Assembly (NCBI GenBank): GCA_963576735.1
Contig: OY755189.1
Span: 2,542,001-2,606,000, forward strand
DNA length: 64,000 nucleotides
From: Bedellia somnulentella
Taxonomy: Eukaryota > Arthropoda > Insecta > Lepidoptera > Bedelliidae
Direction: 5' to 3'
A model generated the notes under the pieces. It was given only the letters and a program-made list of their open reading frames with translations, had not been told where the DNA came from and did no database searches. Both the position numbers and the translations under genes were made by a program. Shown in pieces: positions 23,701-31,900 of the stretch. The number at the start of each line of letters is the position of its first letter. The stretch's first letter is position 1.

Positions 23701-25425
23701 GGTGGATGTAATGGATGCAGTTGTATAGGCAGTAATGTATGTAATTGTGGAGGTGGATGTAATGGATGGGGTTGTGGAGGTGGATGTGGAAGCTGTTGTC
23801 TAGGCGGATGTGGGAGCAGTTGTGTAGGCGGATGCAATTACGGAAGCGGATGTAGTTGTCTTGGTGGATGTACAGGTGGATGTAATGGATGCAGTTGTGG
23901 TGGTGGATGTAATGGATGTGGTTGTGGAGGCGGGTGTAATGGATGCAGTTGTGGAGGTGGATGTAATGGATGTGGTTGTGGAGGTGGATGTAATGGATGC
24001 AGTTGTATAGGCAGTAATGGGTGTAGTTGCGGAGGTGGATGTAATGGATGCAGTTGTGGAAGTGGATGTGGAAGTACTTGTCTAGGCGGATGTGGAAGCT
24101 GTTGTCTAGGTGGATGCAATTCCGGAAGTGGATGTGGAAGTGGATGTAGTTGCATTGGTGGATGTGGAGGTGGATGTAGTTGTATAGGTGGATGTGCAGG
24201 TGGATGTAATGGGTGCAGTTGTGGAGGTGGATGCAATGGATGCTGTTGTATTGGCAGTAATGGGTGTAATTGTGGAGGTGGATGTAATGGATGTAGTTGT
24301 ATTGGCAGTAATGGGTGTAATTGTGGAGGTGGATGTAATGGATGTAGTTGTGGAGGGGGATGTGGATGTGGTTGTACAGGCGGCAGTGGATGTGGTTGTA
24401 TAGGCGGTTGTCAAGGCGGATGTGGAGGCGGATGCGGATGTGGTTGTAATGGCAGTAAGTTTTATCAATTATATACATATACTCGCATATATACATATAC
24501 TCACACTCATACCCTTCAGAATAACTAAGTACTCAGCCAGTTTTGGAAGTTGAATGAATTTCTGCTCACCAACCCGAAATAAAAAAAACCCGTATGAAAA
24601 ATTTATCGTTTGAAATAACCGGCGGTTCCAAAACCTAAATACCAATCAATTCAGATCTGCGGACTAGGGTGAATTACTGATCCCTTACTATATATTACAT
24701 TACATGTACTCACGGCTACAAATACCGAGAAGGGGTAACCATAGCTAAGGATTTAGAAATTCCTTAGCCACTTTTGGAAGTTGCGTGGGGAAAAGTTGTC
24801 AAAAAATGGTTGTTGGTGATGGATGGACGACATGATAGTCCAATGGGTAGAACACCCGCCCCTAAACAGACAGGCTTAAGTTCAAATCCCTGGTCGGGCC
24901 TACACCAATTTGTCTTTTCTAAAGTTATATGTCCGGTTAATTAATCATGGTTGTTAACGGTGAGGGAAAACATCGTGAGAAAACCCACAGTACACCCGAG
25001 TTGTACTTAGCCATGTGACAGTGTATTCGTACAAAACACTGAGCGTACACTGTCTAAGCAAAACACAAGTGAGTACACTGTCTAAGCAAAACGTGGGTAC
25101 CTACTGTGGACACTAGGTGGCGCTGCATAAGTATTGGTACCTCTGCCAATCCATTCGGGGATAAACGGCGTGAACGTTTATGTTATGTTATGGTGATGGG
25201 TCACCAACCGCTTCACCCAAAATCCCTTATAAAGCCCCAATACCCTTAGTCGTCTCTTACGTACACCCACGGGGAGATTTGGGGTAGTGCTATTCTAAAT
25301 GTACACGTTTTTTTACAGATTGCATGCAGATGATTGGCACTGGCAGTTCTGGTTGCGTATTAGTGACTGATGGAAGTGGCTACCCACGCTCCTTATGCTG
25401 CTGCGTTCCATGCCAAGCGCTTTAA
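14703..25425 (+). CDS. Secreted Cys/Gly-rich repeat protein, six exons, about 951 residues
   Basis: Exons by splice signals and frame: 14703-14733, 16569-17771, 18824-18919, 22127-22285, 23195-24454, 25319-25425 (stop TAA). All five introns are phase 1, and every junction has GT donors (GTAAGT, GTGAGA, GTAAGT, GTGAGT, GTAAGT) and AG acceptors. The joined length is an exact multiple of three. Exon 1 plus the start of exon 2 make a classic signal peptide ([10 protein letters not shown], then VFVSSSIAA), so the protein is secreted. A Pro/Cys-rich neck ([18 protein letters not shown]) leads into long G-G-C arrays. Exon 2 uses CQGGC, CLGGC and CIGGC units; exon 5 uses GGGCNGCSC units. Cysteine is about 30 % in sampled segments. 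The last exon is non-repetitive and ends CCCVPCQAL. Composition recalls high-cysteine chorion proteins or keratin-associated proteins, suggesting a disulphide-linked extracellular matrix such as eggshell or cuticle. However, the chorion central domain and two-exon layout are absent, so the function is unknown. Confidence 0.82.
15482..15665 (-). repeat. LINE 3' tail fragment in intron 1
   Basis: Minus-strand AT-rich tail containing AATAAA-like signals and the segment around GAGCTCGGTCTAACCACTTA, typical of truncated LINE 3' ends. The family is not identified. Downstream, 15710-16100 is CA/TA-rich simple sequence, including a (TA)n run near 15867-15880. Confidence 0.4.
16325..16543 (+). mobile_element. 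Family A SINE just upstream of exon 2
   Basis: Plus-strand copy ending GGCCGTAAGTGTATGTATT, only 25 bp from the exon 2 acceptor at 16568. The intron polypyrimidine tract lies right after its tail. Confidence 0.8.
17833..17882 (+). mobile_element. Family A SINE, 3' fragment
   Basis: Only the last 50 bp (GGCTACCCC to (TATG)n) are present, shortly after the exon 2 donor. Confidence 0.65.
17939..18013 (-). mobile_element. Family A SINE, 3' fragment
   Basis: The (ATAC)n tail and first 50 bp of the minus-strand family A end; truncated at the inverted-repeat structure that follows. Confidence 0.65.
18018..18179. repeat. 33-bp perfect inverted repeat enclosing a tRNA-like sequence
   Basis: Arms 18018-18050 and 18147-18179 are exact reverse complements (ATAAATAAAGAATAAATAAA, then GGAAAGAAAAATT). 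The 96-bp centre carries the tRNA-like sequence. Neither arm looks like a poly(A) tail of a family seen elsewhere in the window. The structure sits in intron 2 of the Cys/Gly-rich gene. Confidence 0.8.
18054..18125 (-). ncRNA. tRNA-like sequence (probably a pseudo-tRNA or SINE head)
   Basis: On the minus strand, a 7-bp acceptor stem (GACACGG with CTGTGTC), a D arm (GCTC/GAGC) and a T arm (GCGGG TTCGATT CCCGC) all form. The anticodon arm does not close normally: only four pairs form, around an eight-base loop, and U33 is missing. Decoding function is therefore doubtful. Confidence 0.55.
18316..18548 (+). mobile_element. Family A SINE in intron 2
   Basis: Plus-strand diverged copy from GCCGTGTAGTCTCGG to GCCGTGAGTATATGTAT. 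Confidence 0.8.
19051..19980 (-). mobile_element. Helitron-like element, second subfamily
   Basis: Starts CTAGTGGATCGTCCC, preceded by A, and ends near TAAGTATA, so on the minus strand it runs from a TC-like end to CTAG. It is highly similar over its whole length to 49201-50182. It contains a short (GACA)n tract and no ORF. Confidence 0.7.
20040..20152 (-). repeat. Family C SINE head fragment
   Basis: Contains the minus-strand tRNA-like head (GGAACCCGCAACCTCGGGAC and GCGACCACGGACTTCG) next to a short inverted duplication of the same box. Confidence 0.5.
20368..21822 (-). mobile_element. Jockey/CR1-like LINE, 5' truncated, with RT C-terminal ORF
   Basis: The minus-strand ORF 20809-21771 (320 codons, ending in TAA) covers the reverse transcriptase from the [18 protein letters not shown] box through the catalytic FIMYADD to a C-terminal tail. 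The N-terminal part and endonuclease are missing, as expected for 5' truncation. The 3' end at the left is an A-rich tail (TTTTA units on the plus strand), and a (GT)n tract is included. Clade call is by motif style only. Confidence 0.8.
20648..20724. repeat. (GT)n microsatellite
   Basis: About 75 bp of GT dinucleotides with a few interruptions, inside the 3' UTR of the inserted LINE. Confidence 0.9.
22370..22735 (-). mobile_element. Family B tRNA-derived SINE
   Basis: Nearly complete minus-strand copy. The right end is the tRNA-like head (B box inside CCCAGGATTGGAACTCACGC, A-box region CCACTGGACTATCATG). The body contains CCCACGTTTTGC, and the left end is AACGTTCACGCCG. A (TA)n tract follows the head. 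Confidence 0.8.
22790..22975 (-). mobile_element. Family C tRNA-derived SINE
   Basis: The tRNA-like head on the minus strand reads through AGCGGGGATCGAACCTGCAA and CTAACCACTCGACCACGG. The body matches the copy at 3035-3240. Confidence 0.65.
24701..25299 (-). mobile_element. Family A SINE in intron 5, split by a family B SINE
   Basis: Halves 24701-24822 and 25191-25299 flank an inserted family B SINE. The duplicated target TGGTGATGG is at 24814-24822 and 25191-25199. The head is truncated 19 bp before the exon 6 acceptor. Confidence 0.85.
24823..25190 (+). mobile_element. Family B tRNA-derived SINE, complete, with 9-bp TSD
   Basis: Best copy of the family. The head has an A box around GATAGTCCAATGGGTAGAAC and a B box AAGTTCAAATCCC, then TTTGTCTTTTCTAAAG and a long body. 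The 3' end reads GGCGTGAACGTTTATG followed by TTATG units. Confidence 0.85.
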
Positions 25426-26029
25426 CGAGCAGACCAAACAAGAAGAACTTACGCGATAGCATATGGCTTAATCCAAAATTATTAAGTTAGAGAAAATGTA
25501 GTTTTTTTTTTATTTTTGTATAACCTGTTATAATGTTTTTTCTTTCATTTTATATTAAGTTTTAACAATTTTATTAATACATTAATTTTGGTCTCATTAG
25601 TGGTGAATTTTATTTTGTTTCCATCTTTTAATCACGTTGCAATTTTTAGGTTAAATATCTTTATTCAAACGCTATCATTTATTTCCGTCAAGTTGCAACA
25701 GTTTGAAAATTCAATATCGATAAATAACGAATATCGTTAATTAACTCACGGTACTGCGCTATTTTTTCTCTTTGAATGTCAATCTTAGTACTGATATACC
25801 AGCGGTGGCGGCGGTTACCCCTTTTAAAGTTGAACTTAGTCCAGCCCCCCCGCAGCGTTAGTTTTGAGAAATTGACAGATTATTTATACAAAACCTTTCA
25901 GATAGGTACTCACTCATTGCTCATGTGAGATGCGGGCTATAAATAAAATTAATTATAAAAAAAGTGTATTTATAAGTTGATACACCCAGAGGTGTACTGG
26001 TTAGTATATCTGTGCTGTCCTAAATTGCC
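25426..26029. other. Intergenic; 3' flank of the Cys/Gly-rich gene and a possible solo LTR
   Basis: No canonical AATAAA is close to the stop codon; the first candidate is near 25933. About 25970-26022 resembles the end of the LTR at 57292-57464 (GGTGTACTGG followed by AGTATATCT and GCTGT), suggesting a decayed solo LTR of that family. Confidence 0.45.
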
Positions 26030-27716
26030 CTTTCTACCCACGGGTGTCGTAAGAGTGGACTAAGGGTATGGGGCTTTTTTAAGAGGATTTTGGGCGATGC
26101 GTTTGGAGACCCAGCAGCAAAAACATTTATAATACAATCTTTTCCCCGCTTAACTTCCAAAAATGGCTGAAGAATTTTTAGATTCTGAAACTCAGGCTAC
26201 CCCTTTTAGGAATTTATTGCTCTGAGTATATGTACGAGGGGCATGCCAATAGAAGTTAGATACTCTTTTCTCATTTAATTGACATTGCTGGTTTTTTATT
26301 GACATATTTGACTGAAAATCTGTGTTGTGCATTCTACACCTTTTCACAATTGTTAAATTTATAATTTTCTTTATCACTTGTAGTTTATGTCTTTTTTTTA
26401 AATTTTTATGTTTAAGTAAACTTTATAAGTACCATTTAGTAATTCAAATGTGAATAAATGTCTCTTCTCTCTTTCTTTCTTAAAAAATATAAAACACACT
26501 TCTTTTATTTATTTTTTATTTGAATGAGCATCATTTTTCCGAGAATCTGGCGGGGATTCACTTGCAACAATGGAGCTCAGTCGACGTGATTTTCGCGCTA
26601 TGATTTATTATGATATTAAAAAGGTTTAAAGCCTCAAGAATGTTTTGAACTTTTGGCTTCTACTTTTGGTGAGTCTGCTTGTTCCCGAGCAACAGTATTC
26701 AATTGGTTTGCTGAATTTAAAAGAGGACGGGGATGTCTCGAAGATGAAGCAAAGACAGGACGGCCGCCAACCGCGGTCACGTAAGAAAACGTTCGTGCAG
26801 TCGAAAAATTTATTCACGAAAACCGACGAATTACATATGTAGAGCTAGAGCAAGAACTAGGAATTGGATCAGCAGCAATGCAAACCATAATTCATGACCA
26901 CTTTTCTCTCCGTAAACGTTGTTTGAGATGGGTGCCGCACAAACTTACCGATGAGCAGCACAACCGTCGTCGGGTGGAATGGTGCCTATTCATGATAGAT
27001 AAATTCAACGGGGGCGAGAAAAAAAACGTAATAAGATATACTGACTGGTGACGAAACATGGCTATATAACTATGATGCGACAGCGACAGATGAAGTGACA
27101 GTCGACTGTATGGTGCTTTGAAGACGAGCCAACTCCAACTAAATGACGCTGTGCACGAAGCACACAGAAACAAATGGTCGCCTCGTTTTTCTGCAAAACG
27201 GGTCATATTGCTACTGTTGTGCTAGAGAATGAAAGAACGGTGAACTCCGAATGGTATGTGACAGTTTGTGCTCTAACAGTAATATCAGCTTGGTGTGACA
27301 AGCGACCGAAGTCAGGAATCCGGCACCTTCTCTAGCACCACGACAATGCGGCGCCGCACACGTCTGCCAGAACACAGACTTTTTCAACTCGAAAAATGTG
27401 TCAATTCTCCCTCACCCGCAATATTCCCTTGACTTAGCACCTTGTGATTTTTACTTGTTTCCAAAAATCAATGAAAAACTAAAGGGGAAGAGGTTTGAAA
27501 GCAAAGAAGATGCACTGGTTGCCTATAATTTCGAGATTTCTGAGGTACCTAAAGAAGAGTGGTCACTGGTATTTTCCAATTGGTTCAGACGTGTGGAAAA
27601 GTGTACACGTGCTCAGGGTGAATACTTTGAAAAGATTGATACTTGTAATGCAGGATAAATTTTATAATTTTCGTGTATCTAGTTTCTTTTGACATGCCCC
27701 TCGTATGTATGTATTT
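26030..27716 (+). mobile_element. Family A SINE split by mariner in its tail
   Basis: SINE body 26030-26234; its (TATG)n tail continues after the mariner from 27704. The insertion site is a TA within the tail. Confidence 0.8.
26235..27703 (+). mobile_element. Mariner element with 30-bp TIRs, decayed transposase
   Basis: The termini are inverted repeats (CGAGGGGCATG and its complement CATGCCCCTCG; the match extends about 30 bp with a few differences). TA is duplicated at 26233-26234 and 27704-27705. Length 1469 bp. Translation in shifting frames shows the mariner landmarks: N-terminal HTH-like segment, TGDETWLYNYD (first Asp), HHDNAAPHTS (second Asp) and LDLAPCDFYLFP (third Asp). Several frameshifts and stops break the ORF, so it is a fossil. 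Confidence 0.88.
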
Positions 27717-28137
27717 TTTTCGTCTGTTCAAAACTCGGTCGTAAGTTCAGGATTTATTTTATGATCTTCTCCTAAAGAGTTAATTTTAAAATGTGAACAA
27801 TAACTTCTATGTATCTTTCCTTTATCTACAAATGCGAAAATTAAGTTTAAATAAAACTTCACAACTCAATTCACACCCCAAATGGTTGAATATAAACATA
27901 ACAAATGAAATAATAGTTGGACTAAGAATTCATAAATATCATGAAACACATTTTAAGTTTCTTGTACTGAAATGAGGAATAATTCTTACTAAACTATATT
28001 TAATTCATCTGTGCAAACTCGGTCGTAAATCATCGGAACAGATAACACGTGAGTGAGAGGCGTGAACGGCGTACGCGTTATCGATAAGAAAAAAAAACAT
28101 CGTCGTCGGTATTTGTTTATTGCTTATGAGATACTAT
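27717..28137. other. Intergenic, nothing recognised
   Basis: AT-rich; the 60-codon ORF at 27793-27975 has no recognisable motif. Confidence 0.5.
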
Positions 28138-28369
28138 TAGCTGCGTAGTGCCGGCTTAGAATAGCACTAACCCATTTCTTCCTATGGGTGTACGTAAGAG
28201 GTGACTAACGGTATTGGGGCTTATAAGGGATTTTTGGGCGATGCGGTTGGAGACCCATCACCAACAACCTTTATTTCACCATCTTTTCCCCACGTAACTT
28301 CCAAAAGTGCCTGAGGAATTTCTGATTCCCTAGCTCTGGCTACCCCTTCATGGGATTTATAGCCGTGAG
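28138..28369 (+). mobile_element. Family A SINE with 13-bp TSD
   Basis: The target TATGAGATACTAT is present at 28125-28137 and 28370-28382. The element ends GCCGTGAGTAT with almost no TATG tail. The long, exact duplication shows target-primed retroposition. Confidence 0.88.
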
Positions 28370-28924
28370 TATGAGATACTATAATGCATGAATGTCTTAT
28401 TTATATTTAAAACAGTGATTGCTTGGATTTCTAAGGGGCCGCAATGATAGGTTTTCATACATTCTATTAACACTTTTTGGAGCCAATATTCAAATTAAAG
28501 CAAAAGTTGTCATTTTATAAATACGAAACAAATGAAAAAAAAAATACCCTGATTTTATGTCCTATTGGTCGATTTGATACAACATCTACAAGATCTAAAA
28601 CTGAAGAAATGGTAAACTAATAAAAATTACCAATTATGGTGGTTCCTCATTTAAACAAAGTTAACATCATTAACATAAACATGGCATAACATAAACTGAC
28701 ATACCTGGATATCAATGATTACTTTGAAGAGTGTTATCCGAGTAGAAGTTAACCTGCGTTATTAATCTGTGAAGCTATTGATGTTAATGTTAAATACAGA
28801 CCAATCAATATTGACATTGACATTTGAATTTGGCATTGGCTCTTCTGTCTGACCAATGTTATTGTTTTTAAATTTCTAACGGGCATTAAAATTTATTTGA
28901 ACCTAAATAGTACTAAGTTTATTG

Positions 28925-31900
28925 ATGTTTGATTGTGAAAGGTGCAATATTATGATGAATGAACATAATCTTATATCGGATGAAGAATTTACATCATTTC
29001 TGAACAAATTAAGAGTAGAAACGTACAAATTGTCCTTTGAATGGATGCACAATGATCCTGAGATTGCTGGTGTTTTGAGATGGATGTGCAGTAGCTTGGA
29101 TAGCTGTAATGCATTAACTGCTAGAGAAGAATGCAGGTAATTTAACTTAAATACACCTTTAGCTATGTAGTTGCTGTTAAGATTTTTAATATAATTGGTT
29201 GAATCTACTTATATTATTCGGTTACACTTGCTTATAAAATGTATTCCTATTATTTCAAGTAGAAAAAAAAATACAAAAATAAAAACAAAGATAATTTTGC
29301 GTTTTTTCAGGAATATTTCGCACTTTGTCATATTTGTTGGTCAACTAATCTTAACTATTCTCATCATGCTAGATAACAGACTGCATTCAAATGGAATATA
29401 TTATACACATATTCAAGATGTCATTAGTCAATCAACAAATAGACAGATTTATTTTATATTTAACAGCTTGTTGCATATAGTAAGAATTCTTTCATAAATA
29501 CTATCAAAGTTGTGGAGATGGTATCAAACATTATCAATACTGTTACTTTATTGTCCATTAACAGGAAATTGCTTGGAAAAATGCAGTAAAAGAAAGTTAT
29601 GTACCAAGAACACATACATGACATATACTCACGGCTATATTTCCCTAGAAGGGGTAACCAGAGCTAAGGAATTATAAATTCCTCAGCCACTTTTGGAAGT
29701 TGAGTGGGGAAAAGATGGTAAGAATAAAGGTTTTTGGTGATGGGTCTCCAACCGTATCGCCCAAAAATCCAATAAAAAGTCCCAATACCCTTAGTCGCCT
29801 CTTACAACACCCGTGGGTAGAAAGGGATAGCGACATTCTAAGCCGGCACTACACGGCAATATATGTACCATGAAATTGCTGATAAACTTGTTTTCTATCT
29901 ATTATGCTGCTAACCCAGCAAATAAATAATTAAATGATTTCCTTTATTGTTCTTTCGGCTAAGTAAACTCTTAAGTTTAGGAAATTATGGAAGAGCTACT
30001 TTTGTCTAACTATAATTAATACAAATAGTGTGGTATTGAAGGGATATGTAAAATCACTGATAGTTCAAATGCCATTCTCTCCCTCAGGTATGCTGAGCTT
30101 CAAAGGAAAAATATGCTTCTATCCTCAGAAGAATTGGATGTTTCCCTCAAAACTATTTTAAAAGAGCACCAAGGTCTGCCATTACCCGGAGACCAAGAGG
30201 TTTTAGAAGATGTGCAGCTCAATATTCAAATGTTATCAGAGAGAGTTAAATTACTTGATAAACAAAATGATGTTACAGAAGATTTGATTAGAAAGAATGA
30301 GTAAGTATTTTAATTATTATATTAGGTATACTAGCTGACCCCACAGACTTCGTACTGTCAAAAGTGTAGACTTTCATGTCGTCAAACTGAAATATTTAAC
30401 TGACCTGTTGAGAGTCTCTGTCATGCGATGAGAAAAAGGTGTTTTTCATAGTGTCCTCACAATTTTTTCACTTTTTAAGTTTTAAGTTTATAAGTATAGT
30501 AGTTTCGGCTGAGCATTGATTCTTAGTCAGTTAGTCTATTTAACCATTTTTAATTTAAGAAAATTTATTGATCTCTTAATTTTTCTGGGATAAAACGTGT
30601 CCTATTGTGTTAATTAGATCATTATCTGGCTTCCTGTAAATTTTATTTTAAATGCGTTCTGTGAATTAGTCTTCATTTAGCTACAAACACACAAACATTT
30701 AAACTTTCACATTTATAATATTAATAGGATTAGGCTTAAACATAAGCTTCTCGCGCAGGTGACCTCGCTCGCCGGCCAACGCAGCGTCTTGTCTTGCCTT
30801 GCGCATCATGCACACGTGTAAATTTTGTTACGGATTAATTTTAAAATTGTATTATCTTCTAAGATGTTTATTTAAATTAAGTGATGTCAAGGACTATTTT
30901 GTTCTCAATTAAATACTCTCAATCAACAACATATTTATTTGGATAAAAATTAATATTATGTTGATAAAACATTATGGCAATTATGCATTAAATTCGACCA
31001 AATTTATTTACCATAAAAATGGCTATAGTAAGTGAAACTTAAAAGTTAGACATATACTGTCGCGGGCATTTTTTTAGATCATTTAAAGAGAAATAATTCT
31101 TTACCAAATTTTTTTGGGGTAACTTAAACCGTTTACGCAGCGCACACAACGGAAGCCTTAGTATTAATAATTATCCCCGTTTTTGCAACATTATTCGCTG
31201 ATAGTTTGCGCCTGTTGGTCGCACCTTGATGATATATAGCCTAAAACCTTCCTCAATAAATGGACTATCCAACAAAAAAAGATTTTTTCAATTTGATTGG
31301 GTAGTTCCTGAGATAATTAATAATATTAGTATAGATTAATTAGCATATACTCACAGCTATATATCCCTAGTAGGGGAGGGGTAGCCAGAGAGGATGGTAA
31401 AATAAAGGTTGTTGGTGATGGGTCTCCAACTGCATTGCCCAAAAATCCCTTAAAAGCCCCAATACCATTAGTTGCCTCTTACGTACACCCACCGGCTGAA
31501 ATTGGGTGGTGCTTTTCTAAGCCAACGCTACACAGCCAATAATTAATTAGGTGTAGAAATTAGTATAAAACAATTTAATAGCCCACAATTCATGTAGGCC
31601 TAGGGTTTGTAAATTATTGTTAAATTAAAACTATAATTTTCATGTTGATGTTGTATGAAGGATCTTGGTTTTATTTGATTGGAGGGTTATGGAGTTGGAA
31701 AGAACCATTCCAACATACTTATAATTAATGGCCACAGGTGGTTGGTTGAGCTCATCTCTCTTTGAATCAGGCTTACCAGACCTTTTTATATATATGTCAC
31801 TTTTAATCATTGTGATGATTGTTGTATTTACATGTTGTATCATATGAGTGACTTAATAAAGTTTTTTTTACTTTACTTTACTTTTATCAGATTGGCGAAA

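Noticed and set aside
23216..24496. 426-residue His/Tyr/Ile-rich antisense ORF, plus several His/Pro and Ser/Thr-rich antisense ORFs over exons 2 and 5
   Set aside because: They are mirror images of the GGA/TGT repeat codons; low complexity, no start context, and no independent splice or promoter signals.
14703..25425. Assignment to classical chorion class A/B or high-cysteine chorion genes
   Set aside because: A phase-1 break inside the signal peptide and a Cys/Gly composition are reminiscent, but the two-exon layout and the conserved chorion central domain are not seen, so no symbol is given.
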